Assembly: GCA_030817875.1 (NCBI GenBank)
Contig: JAUSZU010000001.1
Span: 3,472,001-3,536,000 of the forward strand
Source of the DNA: Flavobacterium sp. W4I14
Lineage (GTDB): Bacteria > Bacteroidota > Bacteroidia > Sphingobacteriales > Sphingobacteriaceae
Length of the DNA stretch: 64,000 bases
Reading direction: 5' to 3'
A program made the position numbers and the translations under genes. Shown piece after piece: positions 46,387-56,172 of this stretch. Numbering within the stretch: the first letter of the stretch is position 1; every line of letters starts with the position of its first letter. The notes below the pieces were generated by a model that searched no databases, was not told the origin of the DNA, and saw only the letters and a program-made list of their open reading frames with translations.

Positions 46387-47652
46387 TTAATTTTGCTGAG
46401 TTTTATACTGTTTTTCCAGGGCCCTGATTTCTTTCTCTCTTGCTTCTTTCTCTTTCTTCAGTTGGGCCTCAGATTTTGCCGGCTTTGGCTGTGCTGTTAC
46501 CGTTTGCTTCGGTTTTTCTTTTTTATCCGCTGGCTTTATTTCCTTCGGCTTGGTGGCCTGCGCAAGCGCTGGCTTTTTTACTTCTGTTTTAACTGGTGCT
46601 GTTTTTTTAGGTGCTTCCTTTTTTACTTCCGCTTTTTTGGGCTCGGGCTTTTTGGCTGTAACCTTCGGCACATCTACCTTTTTAGGCTCAACTTTTTTTG
46701 CTTCGGGCTTTTTGGGCTCTTCTCTTTTAGGCGTCACCTTTTCGGCTTCATCTGCCTCTGGCCGGTCATCCATAGCCGCAACAATTGTGCTGTTGATCAG
46801 CGAATCGGTTACGTTTCGTTGTATCCTCAAACTATCTGCTGCAGAAATTGTTTTTGCTTTTTTTCCTAATTCTGTCGAATCTCTTTTTTCGCAAACAATC
46901 TGATTGGTATATTTAATATTGATGGTTTTATAAGTATCCCAACCTACCTGCGGCATTGCTTTTTTATAGAACAGCAACAAGTTTTTCATTTTCTTTTCAA
47001 GTGAATCGGCATTACCCAAAACAATACGTTGATTACCTACCCTTGGGATCAATTCGATGTCGTTTTTCTGATCAACCACAATCTGTTCTATCTGAGCATC
47101 CCAAAGGGTATCTTGCTTGATATACTGCGCAGTTTTATATAAATCTCTTGCCAATTGCGTGTGAAGGGTATCAACTCTGCTCCCAAAAACCTCTGTAATA
47201 TGCCCTGTTGCCACAAGCACATTGGCCGTGAAGTTTGATGAAATAGGCATTTTCAGTCCATCATTATCAATGTAAAAATCCTGCCCATTCTCGTTCAATA
47301 TGCGCAGAATAGGCTGGCGTTGTTTTACTTCAATGTGCAATACCCCATCCATATCTACATATACTTTAGCAAAACCGATGTAAGGGTTAGACTGCAGTTT
47401 TTTCTCGATCTTATGAATATTGATATTCTCGAGATTACGACCTAAAAGAACACCTTGATCTTCTTTTAAAATGTCATCAATTTCTTCACGCTCAATGAAA
47501 TTATCTGCTCCGGGAATCAGGATCTTAACATCGGTACATTTAACTGTCTGTTTCTTCACATTGATAAAACTCAAAAGCACCACCACCCCTGCCAAGCTGA
47601 TCAGCCAGGCAAAGCCAGTAAAAATTGTGCTCCAGTTTATCCGTTTAAGCAT
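46387..47652 (-). CDS. ftsQ: Cell division protein FtsQ with a long Lys/Pro-rich C-terminal tail
   Basis: The 421-residue protein has one N-terminal membrane helix (WLISLAGVVVLLSFINV), a POTRA-like region (about 40-110) and the FtsQ beta domain (about 115-260), all periplasmic. From about residue 300 to the end it carries a tail of roughly 120 residues with repeated PKK, AKK and EPKK units. This is absent from typical FtsQ proteins and would lie in the periplasm beside peptidoglycan. It is preceded by murC with an 8-nt overlap and followed by ftsA after 5 nt. It links FtsB/FtsL to the early divisome. Confidence 0.88.
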   Translation of the reverse strand: MLKRINWSTIFTGFAWLISLAGVVVLLSFINVKKQTVKCTDVKILIPGADNFIEREEIDDILKEDQGVLLGRNLENINIHKIEKKLQSNPYIGFAKVYVDMDGVLHIEVKQRQPILRILNENGQDFYIDNDGLKMPISSNFTANVLVATGHITEVFGSRVDTLHTQLARDLYKTAQYIKQDTLWDAQIEQIVVDQKNDIELIPRVGNQRIVLGNADSLEKKMKNLLLFYKKAMPQVGWDTYKTINIKYTNQIVCEKRDSTELGKKAKTISAADSLRIQRNVTDSLINSTIVAAMDDRPEADEAEKVTPKREEPKKPEAKKVEPKKVDVPKVTAKKPEPKKAEVKKEAPKKTAPVKTEVKKPALAQATKPKEIKPADKKEKPKQTVTAQPKPAKSEAQLKKEKEAREKEIRALEKQYKTQQN

Positions 47653-49000
47653 TGTTTAAAGTGTTTTTAAGGGGTTCGATAATCGTGTCGATATCTCCCG
47701 CACCTACTGTTAAAATTAATTCAGGTTTTGTGTCCTTAACATGCTGAACCACAAAATCTTTTCCACATATTTTTTTATCTGCTAAAGTGATTTTATCCAA
47801 TAAAAACTGTGCATTTATCCCTTCAAGCGGCAATTCTCTTGCGGGATAAATCTCCAACAGCATCAGTTCGTCAGCCGTGCTTAAAACTTTTGCAAATTCA
47901 TCAGCAAAATCCCTTGTCCGTGTGAAGAGGTGCGGCTGAAAAATTACCGTTAGCTTTTTATCTGGATACAATTGTCTAACCGCATCAAAACAAGCCCTCA
48001 GTTCTTCAGGATGGTGTGCATAATCATCAATATAAATCTGATTGCCGTTATTCACAATATATTCGAAGCGGCGTTTAACACCCTTAAAATTGGCAACCGC
48101 TTGTTTTACCTTTTCTGCATCAATTCCCAATTGCAGCGCAATGGCAATGGCAACCGTTGTATTTTCGACATTGTGCTTACCAGGAAGCATTAAATTAATG
48201 TCTTTGATACTTTGTGTGCTATCGGTATAATCGAAAACAAATTTAGACCCTTCTACCCTTAAATTCTCTGCCTTTGCAGTTGCCGTTGAACTTGCCGCAT
48301 AACTGATGCTTTTCTCAAGCGGCAATCCTTCGTGCGCATAAAGCACGCCTTCTGCTTTAAGTTGACCGGCAAACAACCTGAACGATTCTTCGAGATGGCT
48401 CTTGTCACCGTAAATATCCAGGTGATCTGCATCCATAGAAGTAACCACGGCTACATCCGGGTGCAAGGTTAGGAAAGAACGATCATATTCGTCGGCCTCT
48501 ACCACCACTACATTGTTTTTTCCGAAAAGCACATTACTGTTATAGTTACTGGTTATCCCACCTAAAAAAGCCGTGCAATCGTAGCCGGTATCTTTTAAAA
48601 TATGCGCAACAATAGATGACGTTGTGGTTTTGCCATGTGTACCCGCAACTGCGATACAGAACATTCCTTTACTGATGATCCCTAAGACCTCAGAACGTTT
48701 TTTAAGCGCAAAACCTTTATTTATAAAATGGTTTAAAATTTTAGCATCTTTTGGAATTGCTGGAGTGTAAACCACAAGCGTATCATCATGATCATCCAAA
48801 AATGCACAGGGCAGCGAAGAAGCTTCATCAAGATACGTTATGAGAATGCCTTCCTGCTCTAAGGTTTCGGTCAGCTTAGTCCTGGTTTTATCGTAACCAC
48901 AAACCACCTGTCCGCGTTTAGCAAAATAACGGGCAAGCGCACTCATGCCGATACCACCGATACCTACAAAGAAAACCCTATTTATTTTACTTAGTTCCAT
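47645..49000 (-). CDS. murC: UDP-N-acetylmuramate--L-alanine ligase
   Basis: The 451-residue Mur ligase has the N-terminal UDP-binding loop FVGIGGIGMSALA, the ATP loop AVAGTHGKTTTSSI and a C-terminal domain (about 320-450). It adds the first amino acid (L-Ala) to UDP-MurNAc. It is between murG and ftsQ in the cluster and overlaps ftsQ by 8 nt. Upstream toward murG lies a 167-bp gap with repeats. Confidence 0.97.
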   Translation of the reverse strand: MELSKINRVFFVGIGGIGMSALARYFAKRGQVVCGYDKTRTKLTETLEQEGILITYLDEASSLPCAFLDDHDDTLVVYTPAIPKDAKILNHFINKGFALKKRSEVLGIISKGMFCIAVAGTHGKTTTSSIVAHILKDTGYDCTAFLGGITSNYNSNVLFGKNNVVVVEADEYDRSFLTLHPDVAVVTSMDADHLDIYGDKSHLEESFRLFAGQLKAEGVLYAHEGLPLEKSISYAASSTATAKAENLRVEGSKFVFDYTDSTQSIKDINLMLPGKHNVENTTVAIAIALQLGIDAEKVKQAVANFKGVKRRFEYIVNNGNQIYIDDYAHHPEELRACFDAVRQLYPDKKLTVIFQPHLFTRTRDFADEFAKVLSTADELMLLEIYPARELPLEGINAQFLLDKITLADKKICGKDFVVQHVKDTKPELILTVGAGDIDTIIEPLKNTLNNA

Positions 49001-49009
49001 TTTATTTTA

Positions 49010-49105
49010 AGCTAAAAGTGGAAAGACTAAAGCTTAAAGCCTGCCTTTCTACTGTTTTAAGCTGAAAGTTGAAAGACCCATGCTTAAAGCTTCCTTCCAA
49101 TACTC
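49010..49105. repeat. Phrase-like direct repeat in the murG-murC gap
   Basis: Two copies of about 29 bp (AAGCTAAAAGTGGAAAGAC, later GCTTAAAGC; then AAGCTGAAAGTTGAAAGAC, later GCTTAAAGC), with weaker inverted fragments further on (AGTCTTT-type). It splits two otherwise linked cell-wall genes and does not code. Confidence 0.6.
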
Positions 49106-49167
49106 CAGTTATGTTATTTATTTTTATTCTCTACCTATTTTTGCCTTCAGACTTTGGTCTTTTTACT

Positions 49168-50280
49168 TTAGTCGTTCCGCTTTATTAGCTTCAATACTTC
49201 GTTTGCTATAATTTCGTCTGCCGCTGGCAGTGCCATTTCACCTATATTTTCTGAAAGTTTTTCACACTGTTCTTTGTTATTTAATAACGCCAGCGTTTCT
49301 TTAACCAAGGTGTCTTCTGCAGAGCGATCGTTAATTAATATTGCTGCTCCATTTTTAACCAGAGCCATCGCATTTTTAGTTTGATGGTCTTCTGCTACAT
49401 TTGGCGAAGGCACCAATATTACTGGTTTTTTAATCAAACAAAGTTCTGCGATCGTTCCAGCTCCTGCCCGGCTTACAATTACATCTGCTGCTGCATAAGC
49501 GAGGTCCATTTTATTTAAAAACTCAAGGATACGAACATTGGGATGATATGCTAAACCCAATCTTTCAATAATCCCTTTATAGTAATATTTACCTGTTTGC
49601 CAGATCACCTGCACATCTTGAGCAAGGATATCGGGTAAATGTTTTTCGATTGCCTTATTCAGTGTGCCTGCGCCTAAACTTCCACCGGTAACCATAATGG
49701 TCATTTTCAATGGATCGAGCTTTAACAGTTCGGCACCTTGAAAATGTTTTCCTTTTATATCAACTACTTCCTGGCGGACAGGATTTCCTGTTTTTAAAAT
49801 CCTATCAGCTGGAAAAAACTGATCCATATCATCAAAGGCGACACAGATTTTTGAAGCTTTTTTACCTAACCATTTATTGGTTATTCCGGCATAAGAATTC
49901 TGTTCCTGGATGAGGTAAGGAATTCCTTTCAGCGAAGCTGCATACAATAGTGGACCTGAGGCATAACCACCAACACCTACTACAGCATCGGGCTTAAAAT
50001 CATTAATAATCTGCATGGCTTTGCGCACACTACCGATTACCTTAAACGGGAGGGCGAGATTTTTAATAATCGAACCACGTTGCATCCCACTAATATTTAA
50101 TCCTATTATTTTATAGCCGGCTGCAGGAACTTTTTCCATTTCCATGCGACCTATTGCACCCACAAACAAAATCTCACAGGTTGGCACCATGCGTTTTAGC
50201 GCATTGGCTATGGCCACGGCAGGAAAAATATGCCCGCCGGTGCCACCACCTGATATGATAATTTTTGGGGAATTATTCAT
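49168..50280 (-). CDS. murG: UDP-N-acetylglucosamine--N-acetylmuramyl-(pentapeptide) pyrophosphoryl-undecaprenol GlcNAc transferase
   Basis: The 370-residue GT-B enzyme has the N-terminal glycine loop IISGGGTGGHIFPAVAIA, MVTGGSLGAGTLN, the UDP-GlcNAc-binding region ADVIVSRAGAGTIAELCLI, and PNVAEDHQTKNA. It makes lipid II on the inner face of the membrane. It is downstream of ftsW, with a repeat-filled gap between them. Confidence 0.97.
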   Translation of the reverse strand: MNNSPKIIISGGGTGGHIFPAVAIANALKRMVPTCEILFVGAIGRMEMEKVPAAGYKIIGLNISGMQRGSIIKNLALPFKVIGSVRKAMQIINDFKPDAVVGVGGYASGPLLYAASLKGIPYLIQEQNSYAGITNKWLGKKASKICVAFDDMDQFFPADRILKTGNPVRQEVVDIKGKHFQGAELLKLDPLKMTIMVTGGSLGAGTLNKAIEKHLPDILAQDVQVIWQTGKYYYKGIIERLGLAYHPNVRILEFLNKMDLAYAAADVIVSRAGAGTIAELCLIKKPVILVPSPNVAEDHQTKNAMALVKNGAAILINDRSAEDTLVKETLALLNNKEQCEKLSENIGEMALPAADEIIANEVLKLIKRND

Positions 50281-50583
50281 TTTAATTATTATTTAACCGC
50301 AAAGAGCGCTGAGTTTTTCGCAAAGCACGCTAAGCATTTTGTTTTTCACCACCGAGTACACTAAGTTTTCACAGAGGGCACTGAGTTTTATTTTTTTGTT
50401 TACCACAAAGGCGCTAAGAGCACCAAGGTTTTTCTATCGGATTTCACACTTAAGGTTGGACAATTGATAAACAATTTCTTTGTAAGCTCTGTGTCAACCT
50501 CCGTGTCCTCTGTGGTTAAATTTTTTACTTTATTATTTTTAAATAGATTGCTTCGTCATACTTCCTCGCAATGACGATTCATC
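50281..50583. repeat. Tandem array of ACCrCAAAG-nnCnCTrAG repeats between ftsW and murG
   Basis: About five imperfect direct copies of a phrase like ACCACAAAGgCgCTAAGnnnTTT (at roughly 50292, 50318, 50348, 50374 and 50402), followed by an inverted part (CTCTGTGTCAACCTCCGTGT) and, at about 50541-50578, a fragment of the REP-like element at 35291. There are no uniform spacers and no coding frame. It belongs to the same family as the repeats flanking the GxxExxY gene. Confidence 0.7.
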
Positions 50584-51777
50584 TTAAGCTATTGCAGGTA
50601 TTTCACCAATTATTATTTTATTTTTTACTTTCTCTTTTTCTTCTTTTGTTAGTGCATTTGCATTTTCTTCTACATCACGGCTTACGCTGAGTATAATCCC
50701 AAAGGCCACACTGGTAAAGATCATTGATGTACCGCCCATACTTACCAATGGCAGCGGAACCCCTGTTACCGGACCCAACCCTACCGCTACCGCCATATTT
50801 GCAAAGGCCTGTATGGTCAGACTGAAACTCAGTCCGGCCGCGAGCAATGCACCGAAGGCCTTAGGTGCCCGGGTTACGATCTTGATACATCGGTATAAAA
50901 GCACCAGGTATAGTATCATGATTACAATTCCTCCCACAGTTCCCCATTCTTCAATAATAATGGCGAAAATAAAATCGGAATACGGATGTGGTAGGAAATT
51001 GCGTTGTGTACTATTACCTGGTCCTTTACCAAAAACACCACCAGTAGCCAAGGCAATTTTTGCCTGATCTGCCTGGAAAGTTTTATCTGAATGCTGCATT
51101 TCAGGATGCATGAACGTATTGATACGCGACATGTATGTTTTTCTCCTTGGTCCCAAAAAGAAAACAAACAACAGCAGTACAAAACCACCTGCACAAACAA
51201 TCGCGATCTGTTTAATACTGATCCTACCGATAATTAACAGCAAAATACTTACACCAAACAGCATTAATGCTGTAGATAGGTTGGCCAATGCGATTAAAAC
51301 AAACACCACACAAACCGAACCCATAATTGGTATAAATGATTCTTTAACATTTTTAATATTTTCTTGCTTTTTGGTTAGCATCCTGGCCAAAAAGGTAATC
51401 AATGCAAGTTTAGCCAAATCGGAAGTTTGAAAGGTTAGTCCGATTACCGGTATTTTAACCCACCGAGATGCATCGTTCAAATTTGTTCCGAATATTAGCG
51501 TATAGAACAGCAACGGAATGGTAACGATCATCAATACCTTTGAAATACCCGCATAATAGCGATAATCGAGCAAGTGGGCAATATAGATCATCCCGATACC
51601 CATTAGCACAAAAATTAAGTGCTTGGTAAGTAAAAGCTTTTCTACCGTTTCTCCTTTTTTATATGCCAAGGTACCTGTTGCACTGTACACCGCCATTACA
51701 GATATAAGCGAAAGCAGGATGATGATCAGCCAGATCCATCTATCGCCTTTTGTTTTATTAAGTAGTGCCTGGAACAT
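50584..51777 (-). CDS. ftsW: FtsW peptidoglycan polymerase (SEDS family)
   Basis: The 397 residues include about ten membrane helices. Signature segments are DASRWVKIPVIGLTFQTSDLAKLALI and IIIEEWGTVGGIVIMILYL, with PLVSMGGTSM near the end, as in SEDS glycosyltransferases. It polymerises septal glycan from lipid II with its partner PBP (FtsI). It follows murD with a 15-nt gap. Confidence 0.95.
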   Translation of the reverse strand: MFQALLNKTKGDRWIWLIIILLSLISVMAVYSATGTLAYKKGETVEKLLLTKHLIFVLMGIGMIYIAHLLDYRYYAGISKVLMIVTIPLLFYTLIFGTNLNDASRWVKIPVIGLTFQTSDLAKLALITFLARMLTKKQENIKNVKESFIPIMGSVCVVFVLIALANLSTALMLFGVSILLLIIGRISIKQIAIVCAGGFVLLLFVFFLGPRRKTYMSRINTFMHPEMQHSDKTFQADQAKIALATGGVFGKGPGNSTQRNFLPHPYSDFIFAIIIEEWGTVGGIVIMILYLVLLYRCIKIVTRAPKAFGALLAAGLSFSLTIQAFANMAVAVGLGPVTGVPLPLVSMGGTSMIFTSVAFGIILSVSRDVEENANALTKEEKEKVKNKIIIGEIPAIA

Positions 51778-51792
51778 ATATTGTACCTCCTA

Positions 51793-53181
51793 TTATAATT
51801 CTCTAACTGCCGCTTTAAACTGGTTACCGCGGTCTTCGTAATTTTTGAACAGATCGAAACTAGCACAAGCTGGCGATAACAATACTGCATCACCACGTTT
51901 AGCCAAATGGAAAGCAATCTGCGCTGCTTCATCAGCTGAAAAAGTATTTACAATTACTTCTACATCATCCTCGAAAGCATCGTGGATACGTTTGTTGTCC
52001 TTACCCAAACAAACGATAGCCTTAACCTTGCTTTTAACCAGATCTTTAAGCATGTTGTAATCGTTTCCTTTATCAACACCGCCCATAATCAGCACTACAT
52101 CGCTGGTCATACTCTCTAAAGCATACCAGGTAGAGTTCACATTGGTGGCTTTACTGTCGTTGATAAAATCGATCCCCGAAATTTTGGCCACATGCTCTAA
52201 CCTGTGCTCAATATTTTTGAAATTGCCCATGCTTTCGCGGATGGTCTCATTTCTTAATTCTAAAACTTTAGACACAATGCCTGAGGCCATAGAATTGTAA
52301 ATGTTGTGCTTGCCCTGTAAGGCTAAATCTGAAATAGACATGGTTAGTTGGTTATTTGGTTCTGTAAGGATATGTATAGTAGTTTCTTCTAAATAAGCAC
52401 CCAGTTCTACTTTTTTAGTAATTGAAAAGGGATAGGCTTTCGCCACAGGCTTAATCAGCGCGATGGCTTTTAGGCTCTCTTCATCATCTGCACAATAAAT
52501 GAAAACATCTTGCGCTGTCTGGTTTTGAACAATCCGCATTTTAGATGCAGCATATTTTTCCAGTTTATAATCGTAACGGTCTAAATGATCTGGAGTAATG
52601 TTGAGCAAAACAGCAATATCTGCTTTAAAAGCGAACATATCATCAAGCATGAAGCTTGAGATTTCCAGCACATAATATTCGTAATCTTCCGTAGCCACCT
52701 GTGCTGCAAAACTCTGCCCGATATTACCTGCCAGGCCGACATTTAAACCCGCATTTTTCAGGATGTGATAAGTTAATAAACTCGTAGTCGACTTACCGTT
52801 TGACCCTGTAATACAGATGGTTTTTGCATTGGTATATCTTTTGGCAAATTCAATTTCCGAAACCACAGGAATCCCTTTTGCAACCAATTTTTTAATAATT
52901 GGGGCTGTAGGCGGAATACCTGGACTTTTAATTACCTCTGTTGCATTTAAGATCAGTTCTTTAGTATGTTTTTCAGATTCGAACGGAATGGAAAGTTTTT
53001 CTAATGCAGCTCTATATTTATCGGTAATTAAACCGTAATCGGAAACAAAAACATCGAAACCTTTTGCCTGCGCCAATTTTGCAGCGCCAACTCCACTTTC
53101 GCCGGCACCAAGAATAACCACACGGCCCTGCCCGGTCATCGCTGACTTAGTATTGCTTGATGTGATATTATTCGTGCTCAT
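51793..53181 (-). CDS. murD: UDP-N-acetylmuramoylalanine--D-glutamate ligase
   Basis: The 462-residue Mur ligase has the N-terminal loop VVILGAGESGVGAAKLA, the ATP loop ICITGSNGKSTTSLLTYHI, and the C-terminal region with LIMGGVDKGNDY and VLLSPACASFDLFKNYEDRG. It adds D-glutamate to UDP-MurNAc-L-Ala. It is between mraY and ftsW; the 188-bp gap to mraY contains short repeats. Confidence 0.97.
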   Translation of the reverse strand: MSTNNITSSNTKSAMTGQGRVVILGAGESGVGAAKLAQAKGFDVFVSDYGLITDKYRAALEKLSIPFESEKHTKELILNATEVIKSPGIPPTAPIIKKLVAKGIPVVSEIEFAKRYTNAKTICITGSNGKSTTSLLTYHILKNAGLNVGLAGNIGQSFAAQVATEDYEYYVLEISSFMLDDMFAFKADIAVLLNITPDHLDRYDYKLEKYAASKMRIVQNQTAQDVFIYCADDEESLKAIALIKPVAKAYPFSITKKVELGAYLEETTIHILTEPNNQLTMSISDLALQGKHNIYNSMASGIVSKVLELRNETIRESMGNFKNIEHRLEHVAKISGIDFINDSKATNVNSTWYALESMTSDVVLIMGGVDKGNDYNMLKDLVKSKVKAIVCLGKDNKRIHDAFEDDVEVIVNTFSADEAAQIAFHLAKRGDAVLLSPACASFDLFKNYEDRGNQFKAAVREL

Positions 53182-53369
53182 TTTTTATTTTTTCTAGTAT
53201 CAAGTAATAAGTATCGAGTATCAAGACAGGAGTACCATTACACTTTATCTTTTTTACTTATTTTTATTACCTCTAAGGGTATTTATTTATAATTCTATTT
53301 TGCCTTTAAGCTTTAGGCATTTGAGCCTCTAAACCCTCAACCTTCTATCCCTTTACCTTCAACCTCAAC
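53182..53369. repeat. AGTATCAAG-type repeat in the mraY-murD gap
   Basis: Near 53194-53225 three short copies occur (AGTATCAAGTAATA, AGTATCGAG, AGTATCAAGACAGG), a phrase-like dispersed repeat. The remainder of the gap is pyrimidine-rich on the plus strand (CTTTAGGC, CCTCAACC and ACCTTCAACC units) with no gene. Confidence 0.5.
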
Positions 53370-54617
53370 CTACCTTAACTTCAACGTTACAATGGTCATA
53401 ATTGCAAGCATGATTCCGATAATCCAGAAACGAGTTACAATTTTGGCCTCGTGATATCCTTTTTTCTGGTAATGGTGATGTAAAGGCGACATCAGGAAAA
53501 TCCTGCGGCCTTCGCCAAATTTCTTCTTGGTATATTTAAAATAAGATACCTGCACAATTACCGACACCAGTTCTACCAGGAATATTCCACATAAAATCGG
53601 AATCAACAGCTCCTTGCGGATCATGATGGCAAATGAGGCAATTATTCCTCCAATGGCCAAACTTCCGGTATCGCCCATAAAAATCTGCGCCGGGTAAGAA
53701 TTGTACCAAAGGAAACCTACGCAGGAACCCACAAATGCACCTGCAAAAATCATCAGCTCTGCAGAGTTTGGGATATACATAATATTGAGGTAATCGGCCA
53801 TAATGGTATTACCCGATACATAAGCCAAAATACCCAGGGTGATTCCGATTACTGCCGAAGTTCCAGTAGCTAAACCATCAATCCCATCGGTAATGTTTGC
53901 CCCGTTCGATACCGCAGTAATAATAAATACTGCTACAATCAGGAAGATGAAAAATGCATACTTCTGGTAATCGGCGCCCAAAAACTTCAATACCTTTGCA
54001 TAATCGAACTCATTGTTCTTATAAAAAGGCATATTGGTTTTAGTCGATTTTACATCTTGTGTATAATAAAAGGTTTCTCCTTTTTGTCGCAATACCATCG
54101 GAACCGTAGAAGTACTTTTTACATCGTCCTGTACAGTTTCCCTTACCACAATATTTGGATGAAAGTACATCGTGCAACCTACAATTAAGCCTAAACCAAC
54201 CTGACCAACAACTTTAAAACGACCTGCTAAACCTTCTTTATTCTTTTTGAAAACTTTGATATAATCATCTAAAAAGCCTACGGCACCCATCCAGATCGTG
54301 GTAATTATCATTAAAATCACATAGATATTGGAGATATTGGCAAATAATAAGGTCGGAATAAGAATACCCAGCAAAATAATGATACCACCCATTGTTGGTG
54401 TACCCTGTTTTTGCATCTGTCCTTCCAAACCTAAATTCCTTACTGTTTCTCCAACCTGTTTTTTATGTAGGTAATCAATTAACCTGCGTCCGTAAACGGT
54501 GGTAATTACCAATGATAAAATAATAGAGATAGATGCACGGAAAGTGATGTACTGAAACAACCTTAACCCAGGTATATCATAATGCTTATGCAGGTATTCG
54601 AATAATAAATATAACAT
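53370..54617 (-). CDS. mraY: Phospho-N-acetylmuramoyl-pentapeptide-transferase
   Basis: The 415 residues include about ten membrane helices. Motifs are [29 protein letters not shown] with catalytic aspartates, [15 protein letters not shown] and [13 protein letters not shown]. It makes lipid I from UDP-MurNAc-pentapeptide and undecaprenyl phosphate. Relative to the E. coli enzyme (about 360 residues) it carries an insertion of roughly 60 residues after the fourth helix (about 155-215), common in Bacteroidota. Its start overlaps the murE stop by 1 nt. Confidence 0.96.
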   Translation of the reverse strand: MLYLLFEYLHKHYDIPGLRLFQYITFRASISIILSLVITTVYGRRLIDYLHKKQVGETVRNLGLEGQMQKQGTPTMGGIIILLGILIPTLLFANISNIYVILMIITTIWMGAVGFLDDYIKVFKKNKEGLAGRFKVVGQVGLGLIVGCTMYFHPNIVVRETVQDDVKSTSTVPMVLRQKGETFYYTQDVKSTKTNMPFYKNNEFDYAKVLKFLGADYQKYAFFIFLIVAVFIITAVSNGANITDGIDGLATGTSAVIGITLGILAYVSGNTIMADYLNIMYIPNSAELMIFAGAFVGSCVGFLWYNSYPAQIFMGDTGSLAIGGIIASFAIMIRKELLIPILCGIFLVELVSVIVQVSYFKYTKKKFGEGRRIFLMSPLHHHYQKKGYHEAKIVTRFWIIGIMLAIMTIVTLKLR

Positions 54618-56077
54618 TAGCTGATTGGTTTTAATTGTTCAAGTAAAATTTCTTTATCATCAAAATGATTCCTTACGCCATTAATTTCCTGGTATTTTTC
54701 ATGCCCTTTACCAGCAACAAGAATAATGTCTCCTGGTTGCGCTAAATGGCAGGCTGTTTTTATTGCTTCTTTTCTATCTAAAATGGATAGGGTTTTACGC
54801 TTATTGGTCGGTGAAACACCAGCTTCCATTTCGCTGATAATCGTTTGCGGATCTTCTGTTCTGGGATTATCAGAGGTCAGGATCACCTTATCGCTCCAAT
54901 CGCATGCTACCTGAGCCATAATAGGGCGTTTGGTTTTATCTCTATCTCCACCGCAACCAATCACCGTGATTACCTGTTCGGTTCCTTTACGGATATTGGC
55001 AATGGTACTCAACACATTCTGAACAGCATCTGGTGTATGTGCATAATCTACAATGCCTATAATCTTATCTGCAGAGGTGATGTAATCAAATCTTCCTTCA
55101 GCGCCTGATAAACGGCTTAACAAAGTCAGCACCTTTAACTTATCCTGCTCCAACAGAATCGCTGTTCCATACACGGCCAATAAATTGTACGCATTGAAAG
55201 ACCCTACAAGTTTGAAGTAAACATCTTCATTATCGATATCTAAATGCAGACCACTGAACTGGTTCTCAATAATTTTTGCTTTAAAATCGGCCAGCTGTTT
55301 AAGTGCATAGGTTTTTTTATGCGCTTTTGTATTCTGCAGCATCACCACTCCATTTTTATCGTCGATGTTGGTCAATGCAAATGCCGATTTAGGCAAAACA
55401 TCAAAAAATGCTTTTTTAGCTTTCAGGTAAGCGTCAAAAGTTTTATGAAAATCTAAATGATCGTGTGTTAAATTCGAAAATACACCACCTGAGAAAGTCA
55501 AGCCTTCAATCCTGTGCTGAGAAACTGCATGTGAGCTTACTTCCATAAAACAGTAATCGCAACCCGCATCGACCATCTCTCTTAAGAGCTGATTTAATGC
55601 GATTGGATTTGGTGTGGTATGTGTTGCCGCCACTACCATATCATTGATATAATTCTCTACCGTTGATAAAAGCCCGGTTTTGTAACCTAGATCTTTAAAT
55701 AATTTAAAAAGAATAGTAGCAATGGTGGTTTTTCCGTTGGTTCCCGTAATACCGATCAGTTTCAGATCTGCCGATGGGTTTCCAAAATAGTTCCCGGCAA
55801 CAATCCCCAAAGCCACCGCAGTATTATCTACTTTGATATAAGTAACCGTAAAGTCCTGGATTTCCGGCAAATTTTCGCAGATAATTACTCCTGCCCCCTG
55901 CTCAATGGTCTGCTCAATAAACTGGTGTCCATCAGCTACGGTGCCCACTACAGCAAAAAAGATATCATCTTTACTTACTTTACGCGAATCGAAATTCAGC
56001 GCATTGATTTCCCTATCGGTTCTACCAACCAATTCTTTAATCGTTACGCCATAAAGTAAATCCTGTAATTGCATCAT
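54617..56077 (-). CDS. murE: UDP-N-acetylmuramoyl-tripeptide synthetase (MurE)
   Basis: The 486-residue Mur ligase has the ATP loop [17 protein letters not shown], the carbamylated-Lys region, [19 protein letters not shown], and a C-terminal loop [13 protein letters not shown]. The DNPR sequence is the meso-diaminopimelate specificity motif, so it adds meso-DAP as in Gram-negatives, linking to dapA at 38031. It is coupled to mraY by a 1-nt overlap. Confidence 0.97.
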   Translation of the reverse strand: MMQLQDLLYGVTIKELVGRTDREINALNFDSRKVSKDDIFFAVVGTVADGHQFIEQTIEQGAGVIICENLPEIQDFTVTYIKVDNTAVALGIVAGNYFGNPSADLKLIGITGTNGKTTIATILFKLFKDLGYKTGLLSTVENYINDMVVAATHTTPNPIALNQLLREMVDAGCDYCFMEVSSHAVSQHRIEGLTFSGGVFSNLTHDHLDFHKTFDAYLKAKKAFFDVLPKSAFALTNIDDKNGVVMLQNTKAHKKTYALKQLADFKAKIIENQFSGLHLDIDNEDVYFKLVGSFNAYNLLAVYGTAILLEQDKLKVLTLLSRLSGAEGRFDYITSADKIIGIVDYAHTPDAVQNVLSTIANIRKGTEQVITVIGCGGDRDKTKRPIMAQVACDWSDKVILTSDNPRTEDPQTIISEMEAGVSPTNKRKTLSILDRKEAIKTACHLAQPGDIILVAGKGHEKYQEINGVRNHFDDKEILLEQLKPIS

Positions 56078-56172
56078 ATTAATTATTGAATGATTGAATT
56101 AGAGAATGATAGAATGTGGCTATAGCCTTTAAACATTCACTCATTCAAAATTCTCTCATTTTATCATTCCTT
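56078..56172. repeat. GAATGATNGAAT-type repeat in the ftsI-murE gap
   Basis: GAATGATTGAATTAGAGAAT and then GATAGAATG on the left are matched by an inverted series on the right (CATTCACTCATTCAAAATTC, then TCTCATTTTATCATTC). The element forms most of the 95-bp gap. Confidence 0.6.

Noticed and set aside
46369..46869. 166-codon plus-strand frame opposite the ftsQ tail, Phe/Leu/Arg-rich
   Set aside because: Its composition is the mirror of Lys/Pro codons of ftsQ on the other strand; no start context and no family features.
50281..50583. CRISPR array
   Set aside because: Repeats are imperfect, spacing is short and irregular, there are no unique spacers of even length, and no cas genes are nearby.
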